From assembly GCA_963846855.1 (NCBI GenBank), contig CAWJXK010000008.1:1178001-1242000 (forward strand): a DNA stretch of 64,000 bases. The letters are read 5' to 3'. A program made the position numbers and the translations under genes. This DNA comes from CAIWHR01 sp963846855 (lineage in GTDB: Bacteria; Pseudomonadota; Gammaproteobacteria; Burkholderiales; Casimicrobiaceae). Below are positions 8,616 to 17,181 of this stretch, piece by piece. Each line of letters opens with the position of its first letter. The stretch's first letter is position 1. The notes under the pieces are model-generated. The model was not told where the DNA came from, did not search any database, and was given only the letters and a program-made list of their open reading frames with translations.

Positions 8616-9029
8616 TCACGTCGGCTGGCCGGGTCTCCACTCGTGCGAGTCCTGTTGTTGGCTCTGCTGACTGATCCAAATCCGTGCGTCGGTCACCGAC
8701 GAGAATATCTTCATCGGGTAGGGGCAGAGGCCGAGCGCCATGAAGCGTTGAAGCATCGAGTGAGCGGCTTCACTCGTCGTGACGATTGCCACCAGGATGC
8801 TGGGGTTTGTATCAGACTCGCCCAGAAGTTGCGCAGCAACCAATTCCAGCTCCGCGCGGGAGACATCCTGGTCCTGCAGCTCGAGGCAATCGAGAATGCT
8901 GTACCGCAGCTCGGCAAATCGTATGTCGCCGCCTACCGTCTTGACGGACGCCAGGAGTTCCTGGAACTTGAATACGCCATAGAACTTCCTGAATACACCG
9001 CGCTCTTCCCATCTGATATCGCAAAACAT
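8616..9029 (-). CDS. STAS/SpoIIAA-like small protein
   Basis: This protein of about 137 residues starts at ATG 9029, chosen because GGAG lies six bases upstream; GTG 9041 has none. Its pattern is a beta-alpha fold: MFCDIRWEE, then ILDCLELQDQDVS, then LVAIVTTSEAAHSML, then MKIFSSVTDARIWI. This resembles the SpoIIAA-like/STAS-related proteins common in proteobacteria, whose function is mostly unknown. No partner kinase or phosphatase gene is adjacent. Confidence 0.5.
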   Translation of the reverse strand: MFCDIRWEERGVFRKFYGVFKFQELLASVKTVGGDIRFAELRYSILDCLELQDQDVSRAELELVAAQLLGESDTNPSILVAIVTTSEAAHSMLQRFMALGLCPYPMKIFSSVTDARIWISQQSQQQDSHEWRPGQPT

Positions 9030-9197
9030 CTCAAACTCCACGTTGCGCGAATTACGCTCCTAGCGTGCGCCGCGGGTGGGCGAAATGGTTTGATTGTGGT
9101 CAATATGGCGTACTACAACATCCACCCTCGCGTCGGCGTCATCTTCCCAATCGTCGGGCGCACTGAAACGCGCCGCATCAGGCGACGACGCGCGCTG

Positions 9198-9812
9198 TCA
9201 TTTCGTCTTGCGTCGAAGCTCGTCGGTCGCGCGCTTCAATATTTCCGAAACGCGCTGCAATTCCTCGGCGGATGGCGACGCGCCGAGCTTGGCGATGAGC
9301 GCGGCGCGCAAGCCGTTGCGCGCCTCGTCGACCGCGCGGTGGCCGACGTCACCTGGCTCGTCCCGGGTGAACATCTGGCGAACACGTTCCATCTTGCTGC
9401 CGACTCGCGCGAGCTGCGCGAGGATGGCGTCGACCATGACGCGGTTGTCCTCGAGCATTGCCCGGCCGGCGTCCGTGATCTGATAGAGCTTCTTGGTTCC
9501 CTCGGTTTCGACGGTGGCGCAGCCGAGCTCCTCGAGGTAGGTGAGCGCCGGATAGACCATGCCGGGGCTTGGCGTGTAGAAGCCCTTCGAGGTTTCCTCC
9601 AGCGCCTTGATGATTTCGTAGCCGTGCCTCGGGCGCTCCTCGATCAGGGCCAGGATGACCAGCTGCAGCTCGGAGGAGCCCAGCTTGCGGCCCACGAAGA
9701 AGCCTCGTCCGCCGAGCCCCGCGCCGTCGCCGAATTGCGCGCCGAATGCGCCAAGATGGCCTCGGTGCACACGCCGTGAGCAGCAACCGCGATAACCCAG
9801 AAAGCCGTGCAT
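9198..9812 (-). CDS. YqjI-like PadR family transcriptional regulator
   Basis: This 204-residue protein starts at ATG 9812 behind GGAGGTG. Residues about 45-125 are a PadR winged helix (LVILALIEERPRHGYEIIKALEE, YTPSPGMVYPALTYLEE). The order matches E. coli YqjI, including a 40-residue N-terminal extension containing Cys and His (residues 2-19, including adjacent Cys10 and Cys11). In YqjI that region binds nickel or iron and relieves repression. The C-terminal helices dimerise. A TTATATC inverted repeat sits in its own promoter region at 9851-9868, so autoregulation is likely. Confidence 0.85.
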   Translation of the reverse strand: MHGFLGYRGCCSRRVHRGHLGAFGAQFGDGAGLGGRGFFVGRKLGSSELQLVILALIEERPRHGYEIIKALEETSKGFYTPSPGMVYPALTYLEELGCATVETEGTKKLYQITDAGRAMLEDNRVMVDAILAQLARVGSKMERVRQMFTRDEPGDVGHRAVDEARNGLRAALIAKLGASPSAEELQRVSEILKRATDELRRKTK

Positions 9813-9850
9813 ATCGGCACCTCCAATGTCAACGTAAGACTGAGCGTACG

Positions 9851-9868
9851 TTATATCGTAAGATATAA
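9851..9868. promoter_or_regulatory. Inverted repeat TTATATCGTAAGATATAA, putative PadR operator
   Basis: Two perfect seven-base arms (TTATATC and GATATAA) flank GTAA, 39 bases upstream of the PadR start. YqjI-type regulators bind AT-rich palindromes with TATC/GATA arms, and the site contrasts sharply with the GC-rich surroundings. Confidence 0.65.
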
Positions 9869-9953
9869 ACTGTCAAGCCCCGGACGGAGGATCGTGGATG
9901 CGGCCGGACGCTCGAGATCACAGGCGGCGCAACGCGGCCGCGCGGATCGGCCT

Positions 9954-10710
9954 TCACCTTCGCATCTGCTCTTCGGCGCGCAGCAACGGCGCCGGCGAAA
10001 TCTTGATCGGCCCTGAAAACGGGACGTCCATGTCGAGGATCAGATAGATGGATCCGGATATGAGAAACGCCGCGATGACCAGGGTGATCGCCACCACCGC
10101 GTTGCGCGGCGCCCGATACCCGAAGCTCGCGAAGATCAGCACGAGCCATGCGGTCAGCATGACCAGGAACGAATTCGAAATCGTGCCTTCGGATTCCTCG
10201 ATCAGCGTCCAGCGCCGCTTGACCACGTTCTGAAAGTCGGTGCGGGCCTCGCGCCACAGCTCGAGGCGCGAGGGATCGGAGCGGCCGTATGGCCAGCAGC
10301 GCACCGCCGACATCGTCGAGCAGGCTCTCTGCGGTGCGATCCTCCAGGACCGACGCGCCGTCGGGGCCCCACGTGCCCTCGATGCCGCGCCGCAGATACA
10401 CGGCGAGTCGGCGGCGGACGTCCGAGGCCTCGGGGCCATAGTGCCGCAGCGACCGGTCGAGCAGAACCAGGTCCGTCGAGAACGCATGCACGTTGCGGTC
10501 GATCGCCTCGAAAGTATTCTTCGATGAGTTGATCAGCAGTCCGAGCACCAGCGACGTCATGACCACGAAGATGTTCGCGGCGAGCCTGACGACGTTGTAG
10601 GTATCGTCATGACGATGATGCTCCGGCAGTCTCGCGGAAAGCACGAGGCAGCCGAGCGCGGCGACGACGAGGCAGACGAAGATCGCGGCCGCGACGAGAA
10701 ATTCATTCAT
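9954..10710 (-). pseudogene. DUF4239 (bestrophin-like domain) membrane protein, frame-broken
   Basis: From ATG 10710 the frame encodes a typical DUF4239 protein: a signal-like helix (residues 3-25), a second helix (VVRLAANIFVVMTSLVLGLL), then a soluble helical part. At about 10285-10295 the frame is lost. The remainder (LELWREARTDFQ, two membrane helices, DMDVPFSGPIKIS) continues one frame over. The total length of 757 bases is one too many, consistent with a single inserted base. The ATG overlaps the stop of the 49-codon gene as ATGA. Confidence 0.75.
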
Positions 10711-10856
10711 GGTCGTGGCCTTCGACGATGGATCGTGCGCTCGGGCAGATCCACTTCTCGGGGATCGAATCGCCCGCCGTCGGGGAACAGCTGCGGCGGG
10801 GGCTTCCCATGGTTCTCGCCAAACGTGTTCAGCTCGTTGACGGCGGCGCAGGGCAT
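10707..10856 (-). CDS. Small hypothetical protein (49 aa) coupled to the DUF4239 gene
   Basis: ATG 10856 follows GGGAG at good spacing, and the stop overlaps the next start as ATGA. The polar protein contains NTFGENHGKPPPQLFPDGG and ends in a run of basic residues. No family is recognised. The context suggests a three-gene unit: methyltransferase, this gene, DUF4239 protein. Confidence 0.45.
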   Translation of the reverse strand: MPCAAVNELNTFGENHGKPPPQLFPDGGRFDPREVDLPERTIHRRRPRP

Positions 10857-10903
10857 GTTGCTCCCGTGATGGACCGGAACGCGATGTTCGTCGCAACGTC
10901 TCT

Positions 10904-11611
10904 TCAGAGAGCAGGCTTTCTGAGGATCCACTTTTCACCTTCGACCTGAAAGGGCGCGAGCCGCATTTCGTCGCAGAAGCTTCGCACCGCCTGTTCCACG
11001 CCGGGAAAGTTCGGGCTGAAGTCATCGCCGAAGACCGCGCCGCCGGCGCGCACGAGGGGCCACCAGTTGCGGAGGTCGGCAACGACGTCCTCGAAGTAGT
11101 GTCCGGCGTCGATGTACACCAGGTCCGGCTGCGGGCCACCCATCGCCTTGAAGAATCGCGACGCGTTGGCCGTGGTGTTCGGGAACGGCACCACCTTGTC
11201 CTGATGGCCCAGATGCACGACGTTGGCCAGGAATTGGTAGTAGAGGGAGGGAAACCCGTGCCGGCACCCGAGACCGGCGAAGGCATTGGGATCCTGGCGA
11301 TTCAGCCAGTGCCATGTGCCCCCAAGAAAGGTGTCCACGCAAATGATGGTGAAGGGAGCGAGACCCAATTCAGATGCCAGCGCGCACATGTGCAGCGCGC
11401 TCGCCCCCTTCCACGTGCCCAGCTCCACGACGATGCGCGGCCGCACGGAGGCGATCAACGTCCGAAAGATCGGAACCTCCGAATGCCACCCCTGCACATC
11501 GAGGGGAAATTCGTGGTGGGGAAATCCGGCATAGATGTCTCCCTGGTGAAGCTGGCGACAAAGGACCTGCGCCGGCGTTTCCGGGCGGACGGGCTCACTG
11601 CTGTCGTTCAA
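10904..11611 (-). CDS. Class I SAM-dependent methyltransferase (Methyltransf_24 type)
   Basis: This 235-residue protein starts at TTG 11611 behind AAAGGG. Motif I is IVVELGTWKGASALHM (residues about 60-75), followed by IICVDTFLGG (acidic end of beta 2), PDLVYIDAGHYFEDV and GGAVFGDDF. This is the order seen in macrocin/CmcI-like O-methyltransferases, which depend on SAM and often on a metal ion. Its acceptor is unknown; a small metabolite or glycan is likely. Confidence 0.8.
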   Translation of the reverse strand: MNDSSEPVRPETPAQVLCRQLHQGDIYAGFPHHEFPLDVQGWHSEVPIFRTLIASVRPRIVVELGTWKGASALHMCALASELGLAPFTIICVDTFLGGTWHWLNRQDPNAFAGLGCRHGFPSLYYQFLANVVHLGHQDKVVPFPNTTANASRFFKAMGGPQPDLVYIDAGHYFEDVVADLRNWWPLVRAGGAVFGDDFSPNFPGVEQAVRSFCDEMRLAPFQVEGEKWILRKPAL

Positions 11612-11660
11612 TGCGGCCCTTTCGTGTTCCGTCGAATGAGCTGCGTCGGGGGTCCGGCTG

Positions 11661-13433
11661 TCAGGCGGAATGCCGATGCTCGGCGGCGGGCGCCATCACC
11701 ATGAGCGGAATGACGCGCCGCTTGCCGAGCTGCTGCTCGATCTCCGAGCGCAGGATGCGCGGCAATCCCTCGACGTGCTCATATTGGTCTGCAACGGACG
11801 CACCCGCGAGCACCGTTCGGCGCAAATCGACACCGTTCTTGAGCAGGAACGCGAGGACCTTCCAGCAGCCGTAACGCATCGCGAGCAGGGCAGGGGTGAA
11901 GCCCATTCCCGTGCCGAGATCGAGGTCGGCGCCGTAGCGATGCAAGAGCTCCACCGGCCCCGCGGCGTCGCGCTTGACCGCATCGTGGATGATGGCGAAC
12001 CCCTCGTGATCGAGATGGTTCGGATTCGCGCCGCTCTCGAGCCAGTGGCGGCCGAGCTCGTAGTGGCCATCCTTGAACGCGTAGTACAAGGGCGTCAGGC
12101 CGTCCTCGTCCTCCGCGTTGACGAGTGACGGCGTCGCCGCGATCAGCGCCGCGGCCTCGTCCCAGTTGTGGATCCGCAATGCCTTGAACAGTCCTTCGCT
12201 TCCGGGCGTCGCGGCGCCGGGATTCATGCCGCCGCCGAAGTACTCGGTGAAGGCTTCGATTTCGGCGCGGCTCGCCTTGCCCTTGAGCGAGAGCGCCACC
12301 TGCGTCTTGATATGCTCGATTTGCGCGGCGCTGTGCATCTGCAGCGCGATGATTTCGCGCTGGCGAACGTCGCCGCGGTAGATGTCGACGGCCCACAACA
12401 GGCGCTCGAACGCGGACGCCTTCTCTCCGGGATAGGTCGCGAGAACCTCGGGTGGCAGCGCGATGTTGCCCTCGACGCGCACGCGCTTGTCGGGCTCGAG
12501 TGCCCAGACCTCGCCCGTCCGAAGCGAGAGCGCATGATGGTCAGGCAGGCCGACGAAGAGCTCAGGATCGGGGCTCGTGTCGCCTGCCGCGGGCTGCGCA
12601 CGGCCGATGAACTGCAGCGGATTCCACACTTCGAACTCGTGCTCGAGAAATTCCTGCGCGTCGTGCGCGCGGCGCAGGCGCGCCACGTCGACTTTGTAAT
12701 CCACCGACGGAATCGCGCGCGGCTTCATGTGCCAGCCCACCGCGGCCCAGGAGCCATGCCCGCGCAACTCCGGGTGATAGCGCGTCCATGGATTTTGCTG
12801 CGCTTCGGGCGACACCGCGTAGCCGTGCGCCTGCAGCAGCCACGCGTCGCGCTCGACCTTTTCCATGCCGCGCGCGAAGCAGCCGACGTGGACGCCCGCT
12901 TCGAAAAGCACGCGCAGGCCCGCCCACATCGATTCCCGCTCGTCGAAGCTGGGATGCATCAGCAGGCACAAGTCCGGCGGCCTGCCGAACCGGTCTTCCA
13001 GCCACTGCGTCAGCGAGCCCTCCCGCAGCGACGCGGGGTGAACATCCACGCCGGGCTGTCCGTCGAGCGAGATGTGGGGTGTCGAGTATTTGGGTCGGGG
13101 CGCGAAACGCGCTTCGGGAGTCCAGAGCATGACCGTCGCGTCGACGGTGAGCTTTGGCCGTTCGAGCAGGAGCGGCAGCAGCTGGTACGGCCGGCCCTCA
13201 TCGGCGGCGCTAGGGCCCCCCGGAACGCCCACCATCAGGAGATCGAGGTGATCGCGCTCAAGAAGCTCCGGCGCGAAGGTCGTGATCCACCAGGCGACGG
13301 CGACCGGCGCCTTGAGCAGCAGCCGAAGCTCGTCGTCCGCGACCCCTTCGCCGAACGGCCGCATTGCCGGCCAGCGGCGGGCATCCGCCACCAGGGCCGT
13401 CCAGTCGTTGTGCGCTCGAGAGAGGGGATGCAC
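11661..13433 (-). CDS. Ankyrin-repeat protein with large uncharacterised N-terminal region
   Basis: The N-terminal 400 residues have no recognised domain and contain conserved-looking stretches such as LLMHPSFDERESMWAGL. Ankyrin repeats occupy about residues 430-560 (DGLTPLYYAFKDGHYELG, LESGANPNHLDHEG, LHRYGADLDLG). It is probably a soluble binding protein. I chose GTG 13433, because a diverged copy of this region at 15.2-15.35 kb conserves the SRAHNDW block and has an ATG two codons after this point. TTG 13505 is an alternative start. The 5' end is one of two gene ends duplicated around the neighbouring island. Confidence 0.75.
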   Translation of the reverse strand: MHPLSRAHNDWTALVADARRWPAMRPFGEGVADDELRLLLKAPVAVAWWITTFAPELLERDHLDLLMVGVPGGPSAADEGRPYQLLPLLLERPKLTVDATVMLWTPEARFAPRPKYSTPHISLDGQPGVDVHPASLREGSLTQWLEDRFGRPPDLCLLMHPSFDERESMWAGLRVLFEAGVHVGCFARGMEKVERDAWLLQAHGYAVSPEAQQNPWTRYHPELRGHGSWAAVGWHMKPRAIPSVDYKVDVARLRRAHDAQEFLEHEFEVWNPLQFIGRAQPAAGDTSPDPELFVGLPDHHALSLRTGEVWALEPDKRVRVEGNIALPPEVLATYPGEKASAFERLLWAVDIYRGDVRQREIIALQMHSAAQIEHIKTQVALSLKGKASRAEIEAFTEYFGGGMNPGAATPGSEGLFKALRIHNWDEAAALIAATPSLVNAEDEDGLTPLYYAFKDGHYELGRHWLESGANPNHLDHEGFAIIHDAVKRDAAGPVELLHRYGADLDLGTGMGFTPALLAMRYGCWKVLAFLLKNGVDLRRTVLAGASVADQYEHVEGLPRILRSEIEQQLGKRRVIPLMVMAPAAEHRHSA

Positions 13434-13498
13434 GATCCGCTTCCGACGTAGGCGTAGGGCGGATAGTAGCAAGGAGGGAAATGTTGGCGACCCTTCGA
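13377..13498. repeat. Direct repeat A, copy 1: 5' end of the ankyrin gene
   Basis: About 120 bases covering the start region of the ankyrin gene recur at 15228-15351 in the same orientation with roughly 20 percent divergence. Shared landmarks are CCAGTCGTTGTG, GATCCGCTTCCGAC and TAGCAAGGAGGGAAATG. The two copies bracket the XRE and Mrr genes. Confidence 0.75.
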
Positions 13499-13587
13499 GT
13501 AACAACGATATTCGAGGTTGACTTGGCGACGGTTGGTTGGATCATCGCTGGTTCGCTTGTGGCATGCCAGGAAATCGCCCTCAGGTT

Positions 13588-13845
13588 AGGCCGAATGCAT
13601 GAGGGACCTCTCTGCGCAATCGAGTTAGCATTCCTGCTAACTCGATTGGTCGCGAGAATCAGGGGAAAATCCTGTGAAGAGAATCATGTGGACAGGGGAG
13701 GCCCCCACAAGCCGAGTTCACATTTCTGCTACCTCGGTTGGTCACGAGGGTCCCGCACGTTAAGTCGAATGGATGAGGGACATATCTGCACGATCGGGCT
13801 AGCATTTCTGCTGACTCAATGAATCGCGAAGGTCAGGGAGCAGGC
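13588..13845. repeat. Three tandem stem-loop repeats
   Basis: Three related units of about 80 bases lie in this gene-free stretch. Units 1 and 3 share an opening (CGAATGCATGAGGGAC, CGAATGGATGAGGGAC). All three carry a hairpin around TTTCTGCTA or TTCCTGCTA and end with a GGTCGCGAG-like sequence. In unit 1 the hairpin is perfect: AATCGAGTTAGCA (13618-13630), loop TTCC, TGCTAACTCGATT (13635-13647). Units 2 and 3 keep weaker stems. I see no gene here. Confidence 0.6.
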
Positions 13846-13853
13846 GCAACGCG

Positions 13854-14156
13854 ATGGTCATGGTGGCGAAGTCGGCAGACACAATGCGAAAGACCACGAG
13901 CGCCATGCGCGCTGACCGGCGCTCGCGCAGACTGGCCGCGGACGGCACACTTGGCCGCCTTGTTTCGCAGCTGATCGCGGCACGCGTGAAGGGCGGCCAC
14001 ACACAGCTCGACGTCGCCGTCAAATTGGGAACCACGAAGAGCGCGATCTCGCGCCTCGAAAGCGGGTTCGGTCACCGGCCGACGCTCACGACCATCGAGA
14101 ATTACGCGCTTGCGGTCGGATGCGTGGTGGAGATCAGGCTGCGGCCGTGGCCGTGA
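13854..14156 (+). CDS. XRE family helix-turn-helix regulator
   Basis: This 100-residue protein has an HTH of the XRE/Cro type at residues about 38-92: LVSQLIAARVKGGHTQLDV, KLGTTKSAISRLESG, TLTTIENYALAVG. Start choice is uncertain: ATG 13854 or ATG 13884. It lies on the opposite strand to the Mrr gene and converges on it. Small solitary XRE proteins often control neighbouring restriction or toxin genes. A GC-rich hairpin follows its stop. Confidence 0.85.
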   Translation: MVMVAKSADTMRKTTSAMRADRRSRRLAADGTLGRLVSQLIAARVKGGHTQLDVAVKLGTTKSAISRLESGFGHRPTLTTIENYALAVGCVVEIRLRPWP

Positions 14157-14159
14157 GCG

Positions 14160-14182
14160 CTCGGGTTACTGTCCAACCCGAG
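14160..14182 (+). terminator. Hairpin after the XRE gene
   Basis: CTCGGGTT (14160-14167) and AACCCGAG (14175-14182) form a perfect eight-base stem with a seven-base loop, four bases after the stop. No T-run follows, so termination is only likely, not certain. Confidence 0.4.
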
Positions 14183-14257
14183 AGCTCGTATCGTCAAATC
14201 CAAGAAAGCGAGCGCACGCATCGTTCCAGGGACCCAAATATCTATCGACCCTCATAA

Positions 14258-15166
14258 TCAATCTTCGCCGAAGTAATCAACATCCAAACGTTTTACCGTG
14301 TAGGTATTTGCTGTCGTGACACCAACTCCGTAGTCCATCATCAATTCGGCAAGCTGAGCGCCATCTATGAGCACGATTTTTTGCGGAATTTTCTTCGCGT
14401 AATCGACCGCATCTTTGGAGAAGCGGGATGTGGCAAGGAGCACGCCTTTATTTGCGCTGTGGCCAACCAGACTGCCGACGAAATCACGAACCGCTGGGCT
14501 CCCGACAGCGCCTTCCCAACGCTTTGCTTGGATGTATACGATGTCCAGCCCCAATCGGTCCTCTTTGATGATGCCATCGACGCCGCCGTCCCCGGATTGG
14601 CCCACCGCTTTTCCCGCGTCGGCGCGCGAACCTCCGTAACCCATTGCCACGAGCACGTCGACAACCAATCGTTCAAAGAAAGCAGGTGAGGATTTCATAA
14701 CCTGCGCCAACAGGCGTTCGCCCAGTTCACTTCGCAACGATTGGTAATTTGACTCGAGTCGCTCTTCCGGAGTTTCGGTTTCTTCAGGTTGGGAGTCAGT
14801 TGCGGGGGCTACGCTTACTCCAGCGTGTTGGCTAAAGGCTCTGAATTCTGGGTATTGAATGAGTGTGGTTCTATCGATTTTAGTAGGGGACTTACCAAGC
14901 AACTCCTTCCCACGCGGCGTGATTCGAAAGCGTCCGCGCCCGACTGGATCGACAAGTCCGGCCTTTGAGAGATAAGTTCGCGCCCAGTAAACACGATTTT
15001 GATGACGCGCTTGGGTCCCACTTGGAAGCATCTCAGCAACGTCAGCGTCCGAGAGTTTGAAGTGTTTGGCCATTGCGTCAACAGTCTCCGCAATGGTGTG
15101 TTCTTCACGGTCGGAGGTATAGCTCAGGACCGGGAGAAGGTAATCGTTAAATGCTGGAACTGACAT
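14258..15166 (-). CDS. mrr: Mrr-type modification-dependent restriction endonuclease
   Basis: This 302-residue protein has the two Mrr parts. An N-terminal winged-helix Mrr_N domain occupies residues about 5-95 (YLLPVLSYTSDREEHT, KAGLVDPVGRGRFRIT). A PD-(D/E)XK-like catalytic domain runs from about 165, with GGVDGII supplying the Asp and VYIQAKRW the Gln-x-Lys of the QxK variant. Enzymes of this family cut DNA carrying foreign methylation, so it is a type IV defence gene. The length is normal. It lies in the less GC-rich island, on the opposite strand to the XRE gene. Confidence 0.9.
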   Translation of the reverse strand: MSVPAFNDYLLPVLSYTSDREEHTIAETVDAMAKHFKLSDADVAEMLPSGTQARHQNRVYWARTYLSKAGLVDPVGRGRFRITPRGKELLGKSPTKIDRTTLIQYPEFRAFSQHAGVSVAPATDSQPEETETPEERLESNYQSLRSELGERLLAQVMKSSPAFFERLVVDVLVAMGYGGSRADAGKAVGQSGDGGVDGIIKEDRLGLDIVYIQAKRWEGAVGSPAVRDFVGSLVGHSANKGVLLATSRFSKDAVDYAKKIPQKIVLIDGAQLAELMMDYGVGVTTANTYTVKRLDVDYFGED

Positions 15167-15227
15167 GGTGTGATCAAAATCCTATTGCGCATCACGCTTT
15201 GATTGGAGTCTGATCCTTCATTCCTCT

Positions 15228-15351
15228 TGCGGGAATCCACCACCAAGGCCATCCAGTCGTTGTGTGCTCGGGACATGGGCGCATCGATCCGCTTCCGACT
15301 GTTGCCTTGGACTCATCTTAGCAAGGAGGGAAATGCTTGGCGAGCCTTGGA
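15228..15351 (-). pseudogene. Direct repeat A, copy 2: remnant of a second ankyrin-type gene 5' end
   Basis: On the minus strand the copy encodes RKRIDAPMSRAHNDWMALV, against the RKRIVHPLSRAHNDWTALV of the intact ankyrin gene. It then runs out of homology and reaches a stop. Bases upstream of the start are also shared (TAGCAAGGAGGGAAATG on the plus strand). It is therefore the start region of a relative of the ankyrin gene, left behind at the far edge of the XRE/Mrr segment. Confidence 0.7.
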
Positions 15352-15409
15352 GACGAAGCGTCACCCCGGCGACATTTGGACGTTCTCTAACGCCGTATCT
15401 TAACTGCCC

Positions 15410-16378
15410 TCATTCGTTTGGTTCGTCCAACCTATGAGACCAGCGCAGATAGAATAAGAGATATGGTTCTGCGATATCCAGGACCTCCCGTTCCTTATTC
15501 CAGTCAATCTGTCGTTCATCAGGAAATCGTGTTTGCGCCAGGCGAATCATTTGCTCACAACTCCCTTGTACACTGCTGCCCGTTGGCGCATCGGAAGCGC
15601 ACATTCTTCTTACGCGACTTACGAGCTCGTCGTATGGGAACGTAAGGCGAGGAGGATCAGCAGCAATCGCTCTAAGAATGCACCGATATACGTCGCCAGA
15701 TCCTCCGTCAGTATGCGGGTAGATCTTCCGCTCCTTTCCGCGCTCCTTGGGGCCGCAGTCAAGCACATCGACCAACGATCGAAAATCCATGGTTTGTGCG
15801 GTGTCTTCAAGGGCCTCGCGTATCTCGTTTTCCGTTGGAGTCTTCTGGACGCTGCCCAACGTTTTTGTGCGATGGTTAAGGTTCCGGCACAGCTGAAGAC
15901 ACAATGTCTGCATAAGCTGCGGCGAGCCGGCGGCTTCCGTCGCCAATATCTCGATAATATTGTTGGCAATCCCTAGGTTCAACGCGGCAAAGCCTTTTCT
16001 TGCGATGTCCGCCAACTCCGGACGTGTCCAATATTCAAGGTCAATAGAGGTGAAAGCACGCTTGGCTACGACTAGCTTCATCGGACTCTGCAAGGGCGAT
16101 CAGAGCCTGTGAAATAACAAGGAATGGATCATCGAAATGGTCCTGCTCAAATGCATCGAGGTACGCTGAGGCAAAGCCGTCGGATTTCAATTGAAGATGC
16201 AGCTTCTTGGCAAACCATATCTTCCCGGTTCTCCAAGGGCCAGTCACCGCGATTAGTGCGCCATCACTCAGACTTGAAATATGGCCAAGAAGTTGTTTAT
16301 CCTTTCTCGATGACGACTGGCTTTCCCTATTTAATAGGTCAGGCTACGAAGGAAACATACGGTTTTACTGAAGGGCAT
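15410..16378 (-). pseudogene. Decayed P-loop ATPase (KAP-like N-terminus joined to an AAA-type C-terminus)
   Basis: Pieces of one ATPase lie in order on the minus strand. From 16378 a start and ten residues are read. After a frame change near 16345, DLLNRESQ and a P-loop region (VTGPWRTGKIW) follow, with the usual Ser/Thr after GK replaced by Ile. The frame breaks again near 16070. A C-terminal piece then runs to 15410, with EAAGSPQLMQTLCLQLCRN and WSHRLDEPNE at its end. The Walker B region is missing, so an internal deletion is likely. ATPases with this C-terminal block occur beside restriction and TIR-type defence genes. It is almost certainly inactive. Confidence 0.65.
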
Positions 16379-16541
16379 CCGTGATGCGTCTATCAAGATC
16401 ACGTTGACTGGGTTGCGTGCGATCTACGTATGTATGGGTAGGGAAACCGCCCGGCACAAAGACTTCACTTGCATTCAGCATGGTAGGTCCAATTACAATG
16501 GGGCGGTTGATTCGCCCCATGTCATTTGGACGCATCGACAC

Positions 16542-16696
16542 TCAGTCCGAACTCAACGCGCCACCCGTCTGGTATTTAATCACTCGCGTCTCGAAGAAAT
16601 TCTTCTCTTTCTTGAGGTCGATCATCTCGGCCATCCACGGGAACGGTTGTCGGCCTTGTCGAACAGGGGGCCGACGCCGATCTGCTGTTAGCAGCG
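16542..16696 (-). pseudogene. Direct repeat B, copy 2: diverged 3' fragment of nrdB
   Basis: The last 50 codons of nrdB are repeated here in the same orientation. On the minus strand KEKNFFETRVIKYQTGG and a stop are readable, against KEKNFFETRVIEYQTGG in the real gene. Identity is roughly 85 percent at the DNA level. A one-base deletion after GACAAC and a two-base insertion near 16687 destroy the frame further upstream. Similarity includes the stop codon and ends at about 16696. Confidence 0.85.
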
Positions 16697-16726
16697 GCTG
16701 GCAAGCGACTGCCTGATGGATGCCGG

Positions 16727-16885
16727 CTAGGTCAAGCCGGTCGGCCTGTGGGGCATCGCATTCAAATCGGGAATGCCCTGCGCGTCATCCGGCAATCCTC
16801 CGGCCATCTGCATCAACGCAATGGCAAGGACGCCCGCGCCCCCGCCAACGAAAAACGCGACCAACAGCCACCAAGTCGAAACCAT
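16727..16885 (-). CDS. Small single-span membrane protein (52 aa)
   Basis: ATG 16885 follows AAGGAGAG at good spacing. The protein opens with a membrane helix (WWLLVAFFVGGGAGVLAIALM) and has a short acidic, Pro-rich tail. It resembles the small one-helix proteins with a WWL and GGxAG pattern that are common in beta- and gammaproteobacteria; none has a known role. It lies between the nrdB 3' copy and nrdB itself. Confidence 0.55.
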   Translation of the reverse strand: MVSTWWLLVAFFVGGGAGVLAIALMQMAGGLPDDAQGIPDLNAMPHRPTGLT

Positions 16886-17181
16886 AGGATCTCTCCTTCT
16901 CGTACGGCTTCGTGTTGCCAGGAGAATCGCGTCCTGGCTACGCCCCTCGCACAAATGCATGAATCGGAAAGGCCGGAGTCGTCTGCCGCTGACTAGGGGC
17001 GTGCCAGTCAAGAAAAATCCGGCGCTGCCGGATCCGGACTCGACATCGCAAATGGAGGCCATCGTCGTCTGGTCCGCGACTTTGTCGGCAGACAAGATTT
17101 CGGTTTCGGCACATGGGGACAGCCGGGCGCATATTTGTTATTTCATCTCGCGGCGCACGGTTGCGTGGGCAGGCATGTCGA

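Noticed and set aside
13580..13845. Integron-type attC sites
   Set aside because: GTTAGGC and GTTAAGT fit the GTTRRRY core, but no matching RYYYAAC partner sites or cassette-like spacing were found, and no integrase gene is in the window.
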